The translations under genes were made by a program, and so were the position numbers. DNA of 64,000 bases, taken from assembly GCF_014203095.1 (NCBI RefSeq), contig NZ_JACHIG010000007.1, positions 248,001 through 312,000 of the forward strand. Reading direction: 5' to 3'. This DNA comes from Prosthecobacter vanneervenii (GTDB taxonomy: Bacteria > Verrucomicrobiota > Verrucomicrobiia > Verrucomicrobiales > Verrucomicrobiaceae). The notes below the pieces were generated by a model. It ran no database searches, was not told the origin of the DNA, and worked only from the letters and a program-made list of their open reading frames with translations. Position 1 is the first letter of the stretch. Each line of letters starts with the position of its first letter. Below are positions 26,301 through 28,815 of this stretch, piece by piece.

Positions 26301-27757
26301 AGGCCGGCATTCTCAGAAACCTGCTGGAACTCAACGGTGGCGGCACGCTGAACAAGACCACCTCCGGCACCCTGGCTCTCGACACTGCCAACAGCTACAC
26401 CGGTGCCACGACCGTCTCGGCGGGCGTCCTTGCCATCTCCAACGGTGGCGCTCTCGGCGGCACCACCAACGGCACCAGTGTCGCCGCCGGCGGCGCGCTG
26501 CAGCTTTCCAACAGCATCACCGTCACAGGTGAAACGCTCTCCCTTGCAGCTGGCGCGGCAGGAGATGCCGTCCTCAGCAATGCCGACGGTGCCAACACCT
26601 GGACCGGCAGCCTCACCGTCAATACGGGCACAGACGCCTCCAACCGCGTCCGCATCCTCTCCGCCTCGGGCTCCAGCCTGCTGGTTTCCGGCCCTGTCAG
26701 CCTCAGCTCAGGCACCCAGGATTTCGTCATCGGCGGCGCGGGTAATGGCGAGATCAGCGGCCAGATCACCGGCTCTCAGCGCCTCTTCAAGAGCTCTGTC
26801 GGTGCCGGCACCTGGATTCTCAGCGGCGACAACAGCAGCACCTTCACCGGCAAGACCACCGTCAGCAATGGAGCCCTCCAGGTCTCCTCGGAAGCAAACT
26901 TGGGCACCACTCCGGGCGCTTATGTCTCCGACCAGCTCACCCTCGGCGGTGGCAGCACCACCGGCAGCTTGAAGACCACCGCCACCATGTCCCTCAGTGC
27001 CAGCCGGGGCGTCACCGTGGGCGCTGGCGGCGGCACCTTTGAGACTGCTGCTTCCACCACCCTGACGGTCAGCGGTGTCGTCACAGGCGGCGGCACTCTT
27101 GCCAAGGAGGGCGCAGGCACACTGGTCTTCACCGCTGTCAACACCAACACCGGAGCCACCAATGTCAACAACGGCACCCTCGCCGGCACCGGCGCCATCG
27201 GCGCAGATCTCAACGTAAACGCCGGTGGCACAGTCGCTCCTGGCATCACGGCGGAAGGCAGGCTCACGGTCGGCGGCAATCTCACCATCAGCTCCGGCGG
27301 CACCCTCCTCATGCAGCTTGGCGGCGCCACCACCAACGACGCCTCCACGGTTCTGGCGCAGATGAACGCCAGCAACAATCTCACCGGTCTCGTTGGCAGC
27401 GTGCCTTCCTCTTGGACCACCTACGTTCCAGGCACCAACCTTCACGACAATATCCTGGTCAGCGGCTCCTCCACACCCACCATCAATGGTACGATCAAGA
27501 TCGACTCCCTCCTCTACGGCTACACCCCGGTCTATGGCGATGTCTTCAAGCTCGTCGACTGGACGGCTGTCGGCACCATTGGCGGCACGCCGTCGTTCGA
27601 TTACACCTCGGCGGTTCTGGCCGGCGGCCTCTCCTTCAATACTGACCTCTTTGCCAGCAGCGGCGTCATCGTCGTCGTTCCTGAACCCTCCCGCCTTCTC
27701 TTCCTCATGCTCGGCCTCTTCGGCCTCTGCTTCCGCCGCCGTCGCTCGATCCGTTGA
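2345..27757 (+). CDS. Giant exported beta-strand-repeat (PATR) protein with PEP-CTERM sorting signal
   Basis: The predicted product has 8,470 residues, beginning at ATG 2345. An in-frame GTG at 2318 would add nine residues, but the ATG places a clean signal peptide at the N-terminus (basic KSLRTHRKS, hydrophobic core, probable cleavage after VWA at residue 31). The body is very rich in Gly, Thr, Ser, Ala and Asn. It consists of autotransporter-associated beta-strand repeats (TIGR02601-like; e.g. LTKSGAGTLTLAGANTYAG); I count more than 35 by eye, so a long parallel beta-helix is expected. Five W-containing modules (YWDSD, FYWKGG, PKWTG, FYWKGG, RYWTG) lie near residues 35, 1723, 4863, 6392 and 7058. 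The C-terminus has PEP at 8446-8448, a hydrophobic stretch and RRRR, i.e. a PEP-CTERM tail; there is no autotransporter beta-barrel. By eye the only cysteine is in that tail. A surface adhesin or stalk/matrix role is inference. Confidence 0.93.
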   Translation: MIKSLRTHRKSISSVMIGLMAFWQIGQPVWAATLYWDSDLSATGNATTGTGLGGTGTWNNIGNAGWWNGVSINDQTWSNSLNAGDTAVFTGTAGTVTLGSAITAGGLTFGVGGYTLAGGGNSLTLSGTGGLVPVVNVTTASTLATITSNVVLGNNVLLGGLGNLTLSSGVVSDGGSNFGFTKFGSGTLTLGGANTFGGLVTLAGGTTVISAASNLGGSGASNTLRFNGGTLQAAGSFSLGSTRSVAIGIGGAVMDVTSTNSLTVAGALSAIGITGSATAAGTVNLIKNNTGTLVLSSTSNSSALVNTIVNAGTVSFGLSTTLGGGYVLLNGGALLNTATTSTVAGQIISLGASGGTIAAAAGQTLTDTTAINGPGSLTVGSSGNTGTVKLNIASTYAGSTTVAFGTLQNGVAGSLPASTALTVNSGATFDINALAVTVASISGSGIINNSSTTTNVLTLGNSAGPQNTTWSGTFNSATAGNMTLVKNSGGTLTIATPTASVGTNNGAWTLNAGTVDINYTVNGSATGSMTTARAITLGGGTLKVTGRSGASVTETLGNITLGARGGQMVVAPSGGTLTTLQLGSLGAVTTAGASLLINAPASTTAVLTSTTTLAQNILSFRSVYTSDGVAFDWATNGGVATNPITGLAAGSYTTLSATPAAGTDTNNSLATGTVTPAGTITTNTLKIAPSGAGQSYILGANNLALTAGGLLFTGSNAYSITGTTGTLSSNSATTGDLVIHQYSTADLTISAIIADGTTGATALTKAGTGRLILSGANTFTGAISINNGTLSVSNNNQLGNATSATVITLNDGATFQTTSSLSIAGSGAASHTFALTGGTATFDIVGSGTTLSIASAVGGTAGGLSLINSGTAGSIYSPSVAATYTGQTTIGTGVTYKPTVATSLVASGGTVIVNGSLDMNNLALSAGGISGAGSIFNSGATAGVILTVGGNNMSTTYSGVLQGSGTAANLALTKNGSGVLTLGAVSLYTGATIINNGYIQLGVDNALSSSSTISIIPTVAGTVSGLDLNGRAFTTAQTITLGGTGASTTATPVINLNGGTLTFSGAKGIAFSATTNVLGGQVNGGTINLTTAASPFSIANSTSASADLTITSNISGAGGITATGAGTLVLTGSITATGAMTLNGATAVANGTYATSINGTVNTGTTNGWTLGGVAGNSVLNLNPGSSMTSNSITVGNFSGANAALNILPGATAVINPASTADANFAFGAVSSSYGYLNMSGGNVSVGRFQPGNAGTGVVMMSGGTLTVAEYLIFGRSTGAGASVSITGGTIDHSAGTQNLAIGFGATTGTYTLNVLGGTIMNGTVRSVSFGQNNASGATNIANLNSGTLQTFNIVKGATGSSTATFNFNGGILQATASTTSFMDLTTGMTLAGNAYVNAAFGSYSGGAVIDTNGYNITINQPLIAPTGNGVVSIGAPATQGTGYIGAPLVLITGGGGTGATAIANMVDDGTGSGTFKVAGFTITNPGVGYTSTPTYTLTGGGAVTAASTDGAVATGANIGGGLTKTGDGTLTLGGANTYTGATTANSGTLFVSGSITGSSSLTANAGGRIRVLGSGSISNVPALNATGGTIIISGAISTPSSITGVTVNGGSTLNILTGAGTALSSLTTLNLGSGVGPANLGLEAGTSTGTLTSSNAAITTGTINLNVTPIAGFTLGNTYNLLAAPSGLNSATYKLLLGGYTFTSSVTGSLVSITPTAAVNGSFYWKGGLDSSWTTFSGANTNWTTDLSGLTNAQTTPGSANTVVFSANGLSATSLTTTLDANVSINDLVINSNRGSGPLNSLTIASGTGSNTLTIAPASATDGINVQTGAPASVSISAPVSLGSTQTWTVADSASTLNVSGLISGLAGVSLTKAGSGTLVLSGNVSNVFGGSGTSINVQAGTLQFSADGQLGNFQNTLTLGTSSGVATLSYIGANASTSRAIALGTLAGSARGETFSVASGSNLTLTGVISGGPAAGAANTAFTVNGGGTLTVAGTNTFTGNVVVDGAGSIFSFNTTALNNADANSTLGAAGSHSYTVQNGGTISLSGASTVNITSGSGKSFVVGVGGGTFDVASGGTLQMDDAGQFGMASNLTKTGAGVFWVGNDYSASVAAGTSVFVNAGTLRVGNISALGGTGAKAAIVMAGGTTLDLRINSGGVVGNNVTLNGDITLSSGRVTAAATNITITMGALSMGGNTITTSNGNGNTSPAVANVAFTSTTLSGNPTFNLNNVNGVGISTLGLGVLNDGGTARTMTLTTTGTASALSIGGATAGTYTGTINVTNGTYLVLAGTGAAGTGTVNVTNGTVVYTAANAASGATINVGDTSGSSAATLAVGADGTIVSNPFVIRDGSTGTTTITTVTTGTLSVANAGGFGMALGGIGTISTPITIAKSTGTVNFGAAANTTLVITGAVGESGGAKTFNATGPGVVYLLGDKTFTGGINVTGGALILGPSTANFTGATTINGGVLGLLTTYALPGAITIGSAAGSSLLYTGTVTTDYSSSLTLTNGGNFLLDVMTSGNTVNYATAFGNASTSGLTKVGAGILGLRPATGSETYTGATTLGAGTLALTFVNGGTTSNIISPSSTLQLQGGIFSLNGSTVAGTPSQTFANTVLSGGATTLTLVKNTSTTLTLNTGTLTRTGTGTINFSTVPASTSVNVGAGTTLNASGILGGWATYNGTDWATKDGSNNIIALASGSYLTMNAGNANTGTSATNFTIGAGTITPTTNSAMAPGSLRLTANTAALALGTANSLTINSVTGGGILYSATTGTGSITGTAALATGLGMVSAGTSTGGELAIYVNSGGTLTISAGVGGIAGSTDGFGITKSGGGTLNLSNGTTSNANNYTGATVINGGTISIDAGNRLGAGTSLVLNGGNLTSTSNSNVTQNLTLGLNGGTLTYNSTANNMSHSSTTPVAFLGLGSRTLTLAGSHSGRIMTFASPLGDGGGPTSLVISGGTDQSIFQLSAANSYSGTTSINRGVLIANNISALGESNLTFNAGANLGELELNTNGGTTFTRSLGTLPGQVQWLGNGGFSAGAGTATATGSVIVNLGGAGATVTWGAGGFVPTGSALQLNQGAGTTAGTGFNPSIGVVDFQNPIDFGALTTRTIQVENSTYAFTTAGVASNNAAYDARLSGQLTSTSAGGFNKTGAGTLWITGSNNASFLGTLTISNGNVLFKDSTALPVDAAGRLVLSASASGVGGIVLQGATNFSGLYSRVSSSSSGAFNLDVSSTDNINFQSAGFASARFGAFGTIVYQGVFTPGTAGAYKFNGSAGNNIAGGTGLNTLVLPRLNYLSGSSSTLDVGAGTLLLGSSNNFGDATHGVNIQSSTPQVNASGGSNAMVFIASDAALGSGTITLKNAQSANAVNVAAGIASIYGDATLSNNLVIDNTGGLSNFPFVLSGDSTTDAAPQAGRITYTGSLSIVTGSVANIALTPRTTGFTLNGKLSGSTVINITGGASLVQLNNLNNSVAPNDYNGATIFLSSAVTLLIGHDRDLGDTVTAGRTVNFNGSAVFGILPGAGDVTTSANITITENTNNANRTMDVPVGQTLKITSGFAGASARLGQLYTKTGGGTLDIGAILNPGSGASTYGNAGINIAQGTLKADFNNAAAATNIIGLANSVGAPLTLSGGTLLLVGKSSTVNSQAFAALTVNQGASAITLNSAGATLSTTFTSMGTRAAGGTVALTLPSDGPSSVTVSSGLVSQNGLLVDAAGTKSAFMVVGSQGGSITDWAAVSGTTIVTLSSYTPTTGTTISGSATVASGVDTTLAANATADSLRFNLAEARTLTLGSNTLNVGGILVTSSVGASLSKISGGTLTTASGAAAGADLVIYQDNTLSTLNISSSITDNAGNAVALTKSGAGELVLSAANTFSGNLFLNAGMVTFDAVNRLGSGAGNISLNGAVLHYTGAGDVSNTGALTNGSVNVLRASTITVDTGATLSLSGTVTSTLLSPNYQQLTINGGGTVSLDGSSNNVLSVDVVQGTLVLNKSGGNVNAVGINAINVLSNVGLTVEDGARVRLGGDTASGDQILNTTSVQLNGSAIFDLAGHSETIDGLGGSSSSVITNSSAAGAVITVGNSSMALGGSVQFDGVLQDGVGTLGFSMIGGNIFTLTGFNTYSGRTTITGQQFQTSGVYFGGISISSENNLGGNPASFTADQWTLNGGRLVMTDNVTLDASRNNVGITLGAAGGIFEVASGKTFSIASANVIAGTGGFTKEGAGTVVMLGGANSYTGKTILNLGALSISAQGALGANPATAAADQLTFNGGQLITTATLSLSDSNRGISIAGFGGTLTPAAGTTLTLPNVITGAGDLTINGAGTVVLGGTNTPWTGKTILSGGELQISSNVNLGSPPSTVVADQLQISNNAILRLTADMSFNANRGVTIGTGGATINVDASKLATLAGNITLNAGTLAKSGSGVLVLTGTNTAVSGTQVALTAGVLRLGSAGALSVNSNLSLSGSGVIELGNADFTRALGTGSNQVQWTGSGGFGASGAARNVNLGGAGATVTWNSSSFVPTGSALVLSSSTSDNTVTFQNGIDTNGAVRTVQVNDGSASTDAVLSGSLSDSGTGGGIVKTGAGTLSLTGSSTYGGATQVSGGRLLAGAANVFSSSSAFTLDNTSGVVLDLNGSNQSIGSLAGGGTTGGNVSLGSATLTVGGNNSITSYDGVIAGTSGSLTKVGTGSMSLNSAQTYTGATSANGGTLFVNSTLATSAVSVGSTGTLGGSGFIAALTTVSAGGTIQAGDVNGSGSLTLTGGLTFAGAGAINVGRIAEATPNILNIGALTVGAAAGSITINVIANSPSGYSNATPYTLFTYTGGSILGSAGFSAFTLGTIAGTNSRTTGLLADTGSAVTLTLSADNPKWTGFDTTSGLSSSRWAANDTLLGSPVTNWKLIGAGTATSYIEGDVVLFDDSATGSTTVDISDGNVSPSSVTFNNSSAFTYTLTGINGIAGTANLTKSNTGTVVINNTNTFNGGVILNGGVIRLGSSGALGTTNGLLFGANVAAGTKLQINSNSITLAGLNTNATPGSAVVENGGASDATLTLNLQTTGGPPSGDATSNFAGVLQDGATGKLGLTLTGNGSLALTGSNTYTGLTTISGGTLQIGAGGAGGSLVGDGGITNNAVLIFNRTGSYGYTGNITGSGTTQVTGGGTLTLTGSLGSTGGTTIDSTNTLNVGNGGAGGSISGNIINNGALKFNTTSTGLLVSGDITGSGTFENISGVTILAGTNSFGTGSSTTITGGTLQIGNGGTTGSITGNILDNGVLAFSRSDSSTFAGNISGSGSVFINMSSPTAVKTLSGSNSYSGGVTVAQGVLALGSATAVPSGSAVVVGAAGTSGTFDLNGFNLTVSSLATAGNAPDQTITNNSSTTNSTLTYNSAGTSTFGGLVSNGASRSVAISITGGGTLVLADTNTYSGGTTVSQGTVQLGANGGLGIGSLTLGLGATNGVLDLSGFNQTVASIAVGAGANAASQTVGNSSTTSDSIFSINGTSQFGGVIQDVLGSGTRTTGLTIVAGTTTLTNANTYTGVTQINSGATLQLGSGGTTGSLSNGTTITDNGSLSFNRSDTVSFGAVVSGSGGLQHLGSGLLELTGANSYDGVTLVNNASGTLKASGTNTSDIGGTTLNAGTLLLNNTGASNGGLAGGTIIINSGTIDNITGAALTLSQNNVVTLGGSFTFTGSNDLNFGTGAVNNSVAAETITIGGTARTLTLGAMTNTTGNNTNTITVNGAGNTLVLGSYALSNNATSRVDVINGSANVIINGPVTNGGTSTAGGLTYSGTGTITLNGASNYGGTTTLTTGNIIFNGSNSGTGATTLTAGTMQFGGAVNGGIATTGTLTLTAGTISAVGGARTISNPTLFTAVTVAGSQSLTMSGNFTIVNAAVRTITNNISGGGTLTIGQAGSSVFLSNSLTVNGGLTIAGTASTTILGDIKDANGAGLSSAVTISTTGAGATTTLAGASTYTGLTTMNASTGILVLSGSNSSSGAITLTTGTIQFNGSSNGGAASGLLTLTAGTIQALNATRSLSNAILLTAVTVSGTQSLNLNGKLTGVSAASRTLTNNIGAGSTLTIGSIDISNDTTTARTLTIAGSGNTTVSGVIANGVGTTTNNALTITNTGVTTLSGANTYTGTTTISAGTVKMGASSVMPNGTGKGNVSINPGTAVTATLDLNGTSQSVNGFASSGAGTTILDNTAAGAASLSMGGNDQTSTFAGVIQNTAGAISLIKTGTGTQTLSNATLSYSGTTTVSAGVLSITGSAGAALQTTGITVAGGATFNTLNTVGQSINLGAGTLNLGAGSGTAILGMELGSFSAYDRYITSAAATTANTVQLNLNFLAGQGVGTYDLLTASGGGLSNATYTLGTITGVAGLKVALVPTTSTVVQLSTTAATGDFYWKGGVSTSWSGVASGTGNTNFASDSAGTQGTISANGTPGASTSVYFSATGITGTTLTTTLDAAFSIKDLTFNNIVGSGPLGTINVNAGTGGSLTLTPTVATSGINVQTGAPAALAIGAPVILGADQTWTVTDTATTLTVSGAISQSGSAYALTKAGSGQLTLSGANTYDGVTTVSSGVLALSGAAATLGSTVGGTIVQSGAALRLQSSLTVAENLTLSGTGVGSAANSYGSVLMNANTGTWTFSGLITLSGGASFDTYQAGLATINIAQGIVGTGDLTLAGGAANNGSTLYVLQGQSSYTGDTYLTTFTSQGITVQNAVNNALPITTILRLQATSGTTTFGKYKLNGFNQEVAGIQGSVAANTLNSIVGGSPTLSTLTVNTSSNSTFDGQLGNTGTDENNLGLTKSGTGTLTLTAANTFAGPLTVKGGFIAFSSAPATSGPLGNTTSVTLDGGGISYTASTTTSLNRSVAVGTSSGTVDVANATGVLTIPSVTSTGGSFIKSGLGTVQISGTTTLNGGAAGVIVNNGTLKATFSPSGISTLTVAGTGSMNFNNSVIDTLTLGSAASALTLHDGAHLGLELTSLGTNDSITLGAGGTASVDGTITLDFFGSVAGLTTYNLLQSANGGLNPGGTVNYVLGNAPSGFNYIINATDTLVSVSTYILSNRYWTGQIAGGSWAPTGSTNWSSTADGLTDPGTAPGSADAVIFSAANAPFTSATTIATTLDQAFAIDSLQFTSVPASITSVTISSGTGGASSTLTLAPVSSTNGIAVAANGGAVTISAPVIAATSQTWSVNGTGASSLTLSSPVTFTGSVTKTGAGVLTLNGLGSSGAGSFTFSAGTLNLNSDGALGTGTFTIGAGTTLNNTGAALATLSNSALNFNGDFTFTGTQSLNLGTGTVALGASLTVTTAAQNLTVGGNMSDGGNNRSLTKSGAGTLTLAGANTYAGLTTVTAGVLNIRNNTALGTTAAGTTVASGAALEIQGGITVGAEALTITGTGISNGGVLRNISGTNAFGGLVTLAGATRINSDSGTLTLSNAGSITGATFGLTVGGSGNVTINSRIATTTGTLNKDGTGTLTLAGLSSTASSNYTGLTTLDGGTTAITTAAALTGGLTMGATAGSANLSSLNLDNGSATFTGAFLVQTNAALPAANTISIGSGQTLRFNNAVTIGYNSTSTSTTNLTVTGAGTLTIGAAGAPTNQSVLIGNGTTTNISNAGTFDMSGLATFYANLGTGTFRVGQGTNAGGTGTAGSTLILAASSTIIATTITSDSADGNFTQTIKLGSGTNEFNANTVTIGGSANRAVGTLDFSGSTGTLKIRNLAGTGRADMNVQSGNAGTGFSISGAVDLSSHGADLLLGTLGIGTRSAGSGGNGTGSFVFDTGVFDATTVNLAIRSGTTLTSSAVTGTLTLGGTTVGTSATIGTLTMGFNSAGTVVTTGATTATLNISGFGTTSITTLNMGSNAGSGAAGSTSGATATVNVTGSTTTIGTLNMAVNSNQASAGVATTAAATLNISAGSVTVTNDISMGSTSLFAQNAINNAINITGTGSLSVGGNIAYTNGVGTETVTITLNGGTLDMTNGTIGSSSTPITFNAQAGILRNLLELNGGGTLNKTTSGTLALDTANSYTGATTVSAGVLAISNGGALGGTTNGTSVAAGGALQLSNSITVTGETLSLAAGAAGDAVLSNADGANTWTGSLTVNTGTDASNRVRILSASGSSLLVSGPVSLSSGTQDFVIGGAGNGEISGQITGSQRLFKSSVGAGTWILSGDNSSTFTGKTTVSNGALQVSSEANLGTTPGAYVSDQLTLGGGSTTGSLKTTATMSLSASRGVTVGAGGGTFETAASTTLTVSGVVTGGGTLAKEGAGTLVFTAVNTNTGATNVNNGTLAGTGAIGADLNVNAGGTVAPGITAEGRLTVGGNLTISSGGTLLMQLGGATTNDASTVLAQMNASNNLTGLVGSVPSSWTTYVPGTNLHDNILVSGSSTPTINGTIKIDSLLYGYTPVYGDVFKLVDWTAVGTIGGTPSFDYTSAVLAGGLSFNTDLFASSGVIVVVPEPSRLLFLMLGLFGLCFRRRRSIR
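11340..11700 (+). repeat. Intragenic module copy 1 (QVQW / GAGATVTW unit)
   Basis: Within the giant gene this segment encodes RSLGTLPGQVQWLGNGGF followed by VNLGGAGATVTW and FVPTGSAL. The same order of motifs recurs about 4.4 kb downstream at 15731-16005. The copies agree in spacing and key residues, which indicates duplication inside the gene rather than generic repeat similarity. Confidence 0.75.
14767..15620 (+). repeat. Three tandem ~100-residue units within the giant gene
   Basis: Units begin near 14767, 15076 and 15373, about 103 and 98 codons apart. Each follows the order S-x-LG-(A/G)NP-A-DQ, then a Gly/Thr strand block with NRG(I/V)(S/T)I, then a KEGAGTVV-type repeat and TGKTIL. A fourth, isolated copy lies near the 3' end (about 26878-27130, with DQLTLGGGSTTG and SRGVTVGAGGG). 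Confidence 0.75.
15731..16005 (+). repeat. Intragenic module copy 2 (QVQW / GAGATVTW unit)
   Basis: This is the partner of the module at 11340-11700. It encodes RALGTGSNQVQWTGSGGF, then VNLGGAGATVTW and FVPTGSAL, followed by a FQNGID segment that matches FQNPID in copy 1. Confidence 0.75.
19729..20565 (+). repeat. Pair of related ~90-residue units within the giant gene
   Basis: The unit at about 19729-20046 (IIFNGSNSG, TLTLTAGTI, FTAVTVAGSQSL, TNNISGGGTLTIG) is repeated at about 20303-20565 (IQFNGSSNGG, LLTLTAGTI, LTAVTVSGTQSL, TNNIGAGSTLTIG). They are separated by an unrelated stretch of roughly 85 codons. Confidence 0.75.
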
Positions 27758-27780
27758 TCCTCGTGCCGGGCGCGCGCATG

Positions 27781-27820
27781 CCCAGCGCAGGTAGGGCTGG
27801 CTGTCCCCAGCCAGCCGCCG
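27781..27820. repeat. Intergenic hairpin repeat with TCCC loop
   Basis: GGCTGGCTG (27795-27803) pairs perfectly with CAGCCAGCC (27808-27816) around the loop TCCC. The flanks CCCAGCGCAGGTAGG and CGCCG recur at 34767-34806 around a different stem. It starts 23 bases after the giant gene's stop and could act as a transcript end or stabiliser, although no T-run follows. Confidence 0.75.
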
Positions 27821-27884
27821 TCGGAGCCCATAAATTTCTCGCCACGAGAGTCCGCTAAAACGGAAATGAGTTTGGCGAATGGCT

Positions 27885-28056
27885 ATAGACCTGTTCTCGA
27901 AAAGAATGTCCGATTGAACCGGCGAGCGCAGCGGCCCCAGTGGCAAGGCGGGAGCGACGCCTGCTATTTGAAAATAACAGGCAAGCGACCAACGCAGCCA
28001 ATGGGGCCGCACCGCCGCCCGGGCAATGTGACAGGCTTTTCGAGAACTGGTCTAAA
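27885..28056. repeat. ~172-bp imperfect palindrome, MITE-like element
   Basis: The outer arms are AGACCTGTTCTCGAAAAG (left) and the reverse complement of AGACCAGTTCTCGAAAAG (right), one mismatch in 18. Inside, complementarity continues at roughly 70%, including GCGGCCCCAGTGG against GCGGCCCCATTGG, and ends at a tip hairpin (CCTGCTATTT / AAATAACAGG). TAT and ATA flank the ends. There is no ORF. The structure fits a non-autonomous, transposon-derived miniature element or a long folded RNA; no related transposase is in the window. Confidence 0.65.
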
Positions 28057-28157
28057 TAGGGTGGGCATGCAAGCACTGGCTGCCTGATTTGCCTTGAAAT
28101 CTCCACCTCAACACAAAGTCTTTTCTTCAGAACCGAGTTTTCACTGGCTTCGAAATC

Positions 28158-28210
28158 GACCCGTTTTCAATGGAGTGTGGTATTATACCACAACCCATTG
28201 AAAACAGGTC
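28158..28210. repeat. 53-bp near-perfect palindrome
   Basis: The 26-bp arms (28158-28183 and 28185-28210) are complementary with three mismatches around a single central base; the core is GTGGTAT-T-ATACCAC. The ends, GACCCGTTTTCA and the complement of GACCTGTTTTCA, resemble the tips of the larger palindrome at 27885-28056 (GACCNGTTYTCRA). It adjoins the dispersed repeat that starts at 28214. Confidence 0.75.
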
Positions 28211-28213
28211 TGT

Positions 28214-28399
28214 TCTCTTTTCGTCACTCAGCCCCGCTTTACGCCAACCCCAAAGGGGTTGCGTAATTGAGCCCAGGGTCAGCCGAGCCTCAGCGAGGCG
28301 ACCCTGGGTCTGCAAGCCACCGGCTGGGAAGCAAACCCAAGACTTTCTACATCACACCGCGTTCACCAGCAGCGTCTGCCTTGCGCTCCGCCGCACATC
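28214..28399. repeat. Dispersed structured repeat, copy A
   Basis: This ~186-bp segment matches 46084-46268 along its length. It contains CCCC-AAA-GGGG, then a compound hairpin with CCCAGGGTC (28272-28280) pairing to GACCCTGGG (28300-28308) and an inner GCCT/AGGC stem, then a conserved GGGAAGCAAACCCA block and CAGCAGCGTCTGC near the 3' end. It has no coding potential. Confidence 0.75.
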
Positions 28400-28475
28400 G
28401 GCCCCCGCTTTCAGAACGCGCTTCAATACGACTCCGCCCCCCAAGTCTTCCGCAGCAAACTCTCCCTCTGAGACA

Positions 28476-28503
28476 GACCCGTTTTCAACAGATGGTGGTA
28501 TAA
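28476..28503. repeat. Solo arm of the 53-bp palindrome
   Basis: GACCCGTTTTCAA followed by GTGGTATAAT repeats the left arm found at 28158-28184 (GACCCGTTTTCAA...GTGGTATTAT) in the same orientation, without its inverted partner. Confidence 0.5.
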
Positions 28504-28815
28504 TCCAAGCACGCACACAGCCATCCTTGCCATCCAAGATAAGCGCCTGCCGCACGGCCGGTAGGGAACCGCTGTGCGGGTCCGAAGATTCGGGTCTGTG
28601 GCTGCGCAGGCGCTCAAATAGGTGCGCCGTCATTGGAGCGTGGAAAAGCCTGAGCCCTTGAGGCATTGAGCGCCATGACGAGTTAGAGCGGTGCCATGTC
28701 CCCATCCCATGAAGCAACCTCTGTCCGACAGCCACCTGCCTGGAGACTTCTTCACAGCTGCGGCGGATATGAGGCGCGCGGTCACCCCGTCTGGACTTCG
28801 CGCTTTTTTCTCACC

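Larger units (their letters stand above)
27758..28815. other. 1-kb non-coding, palindrome-rich spacer
   Basis: There is no credible gene here; short ORFs are Arg/Pro-rich shadows. The stretch holds a hairpin repeat directly after the giant gene, a 172-bp imperfect palindrome, a 53-bp near-perfect palindrome with a second solo arm, one copy of a ~186-bp dispersed repeat, and a further CCGCAC...GTGCGG inverted repeat near 28548-28578. No T-tract terminator was seen after the giant gene or after hflC. Confidence 0.7.

Noticed and set aside
2345-27757. Classical type V autotransporter
   Set aside because: Despite the repeats, there is no C-terminal beta-barrel; the C-terminus is a PEP-CTERM signal.
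27758-28815. CRISPR array in the palindrome-rich spacer
   Set aside because: The repeats are inverted, of differing lengths and not regularly spaced; no cas genes are present.
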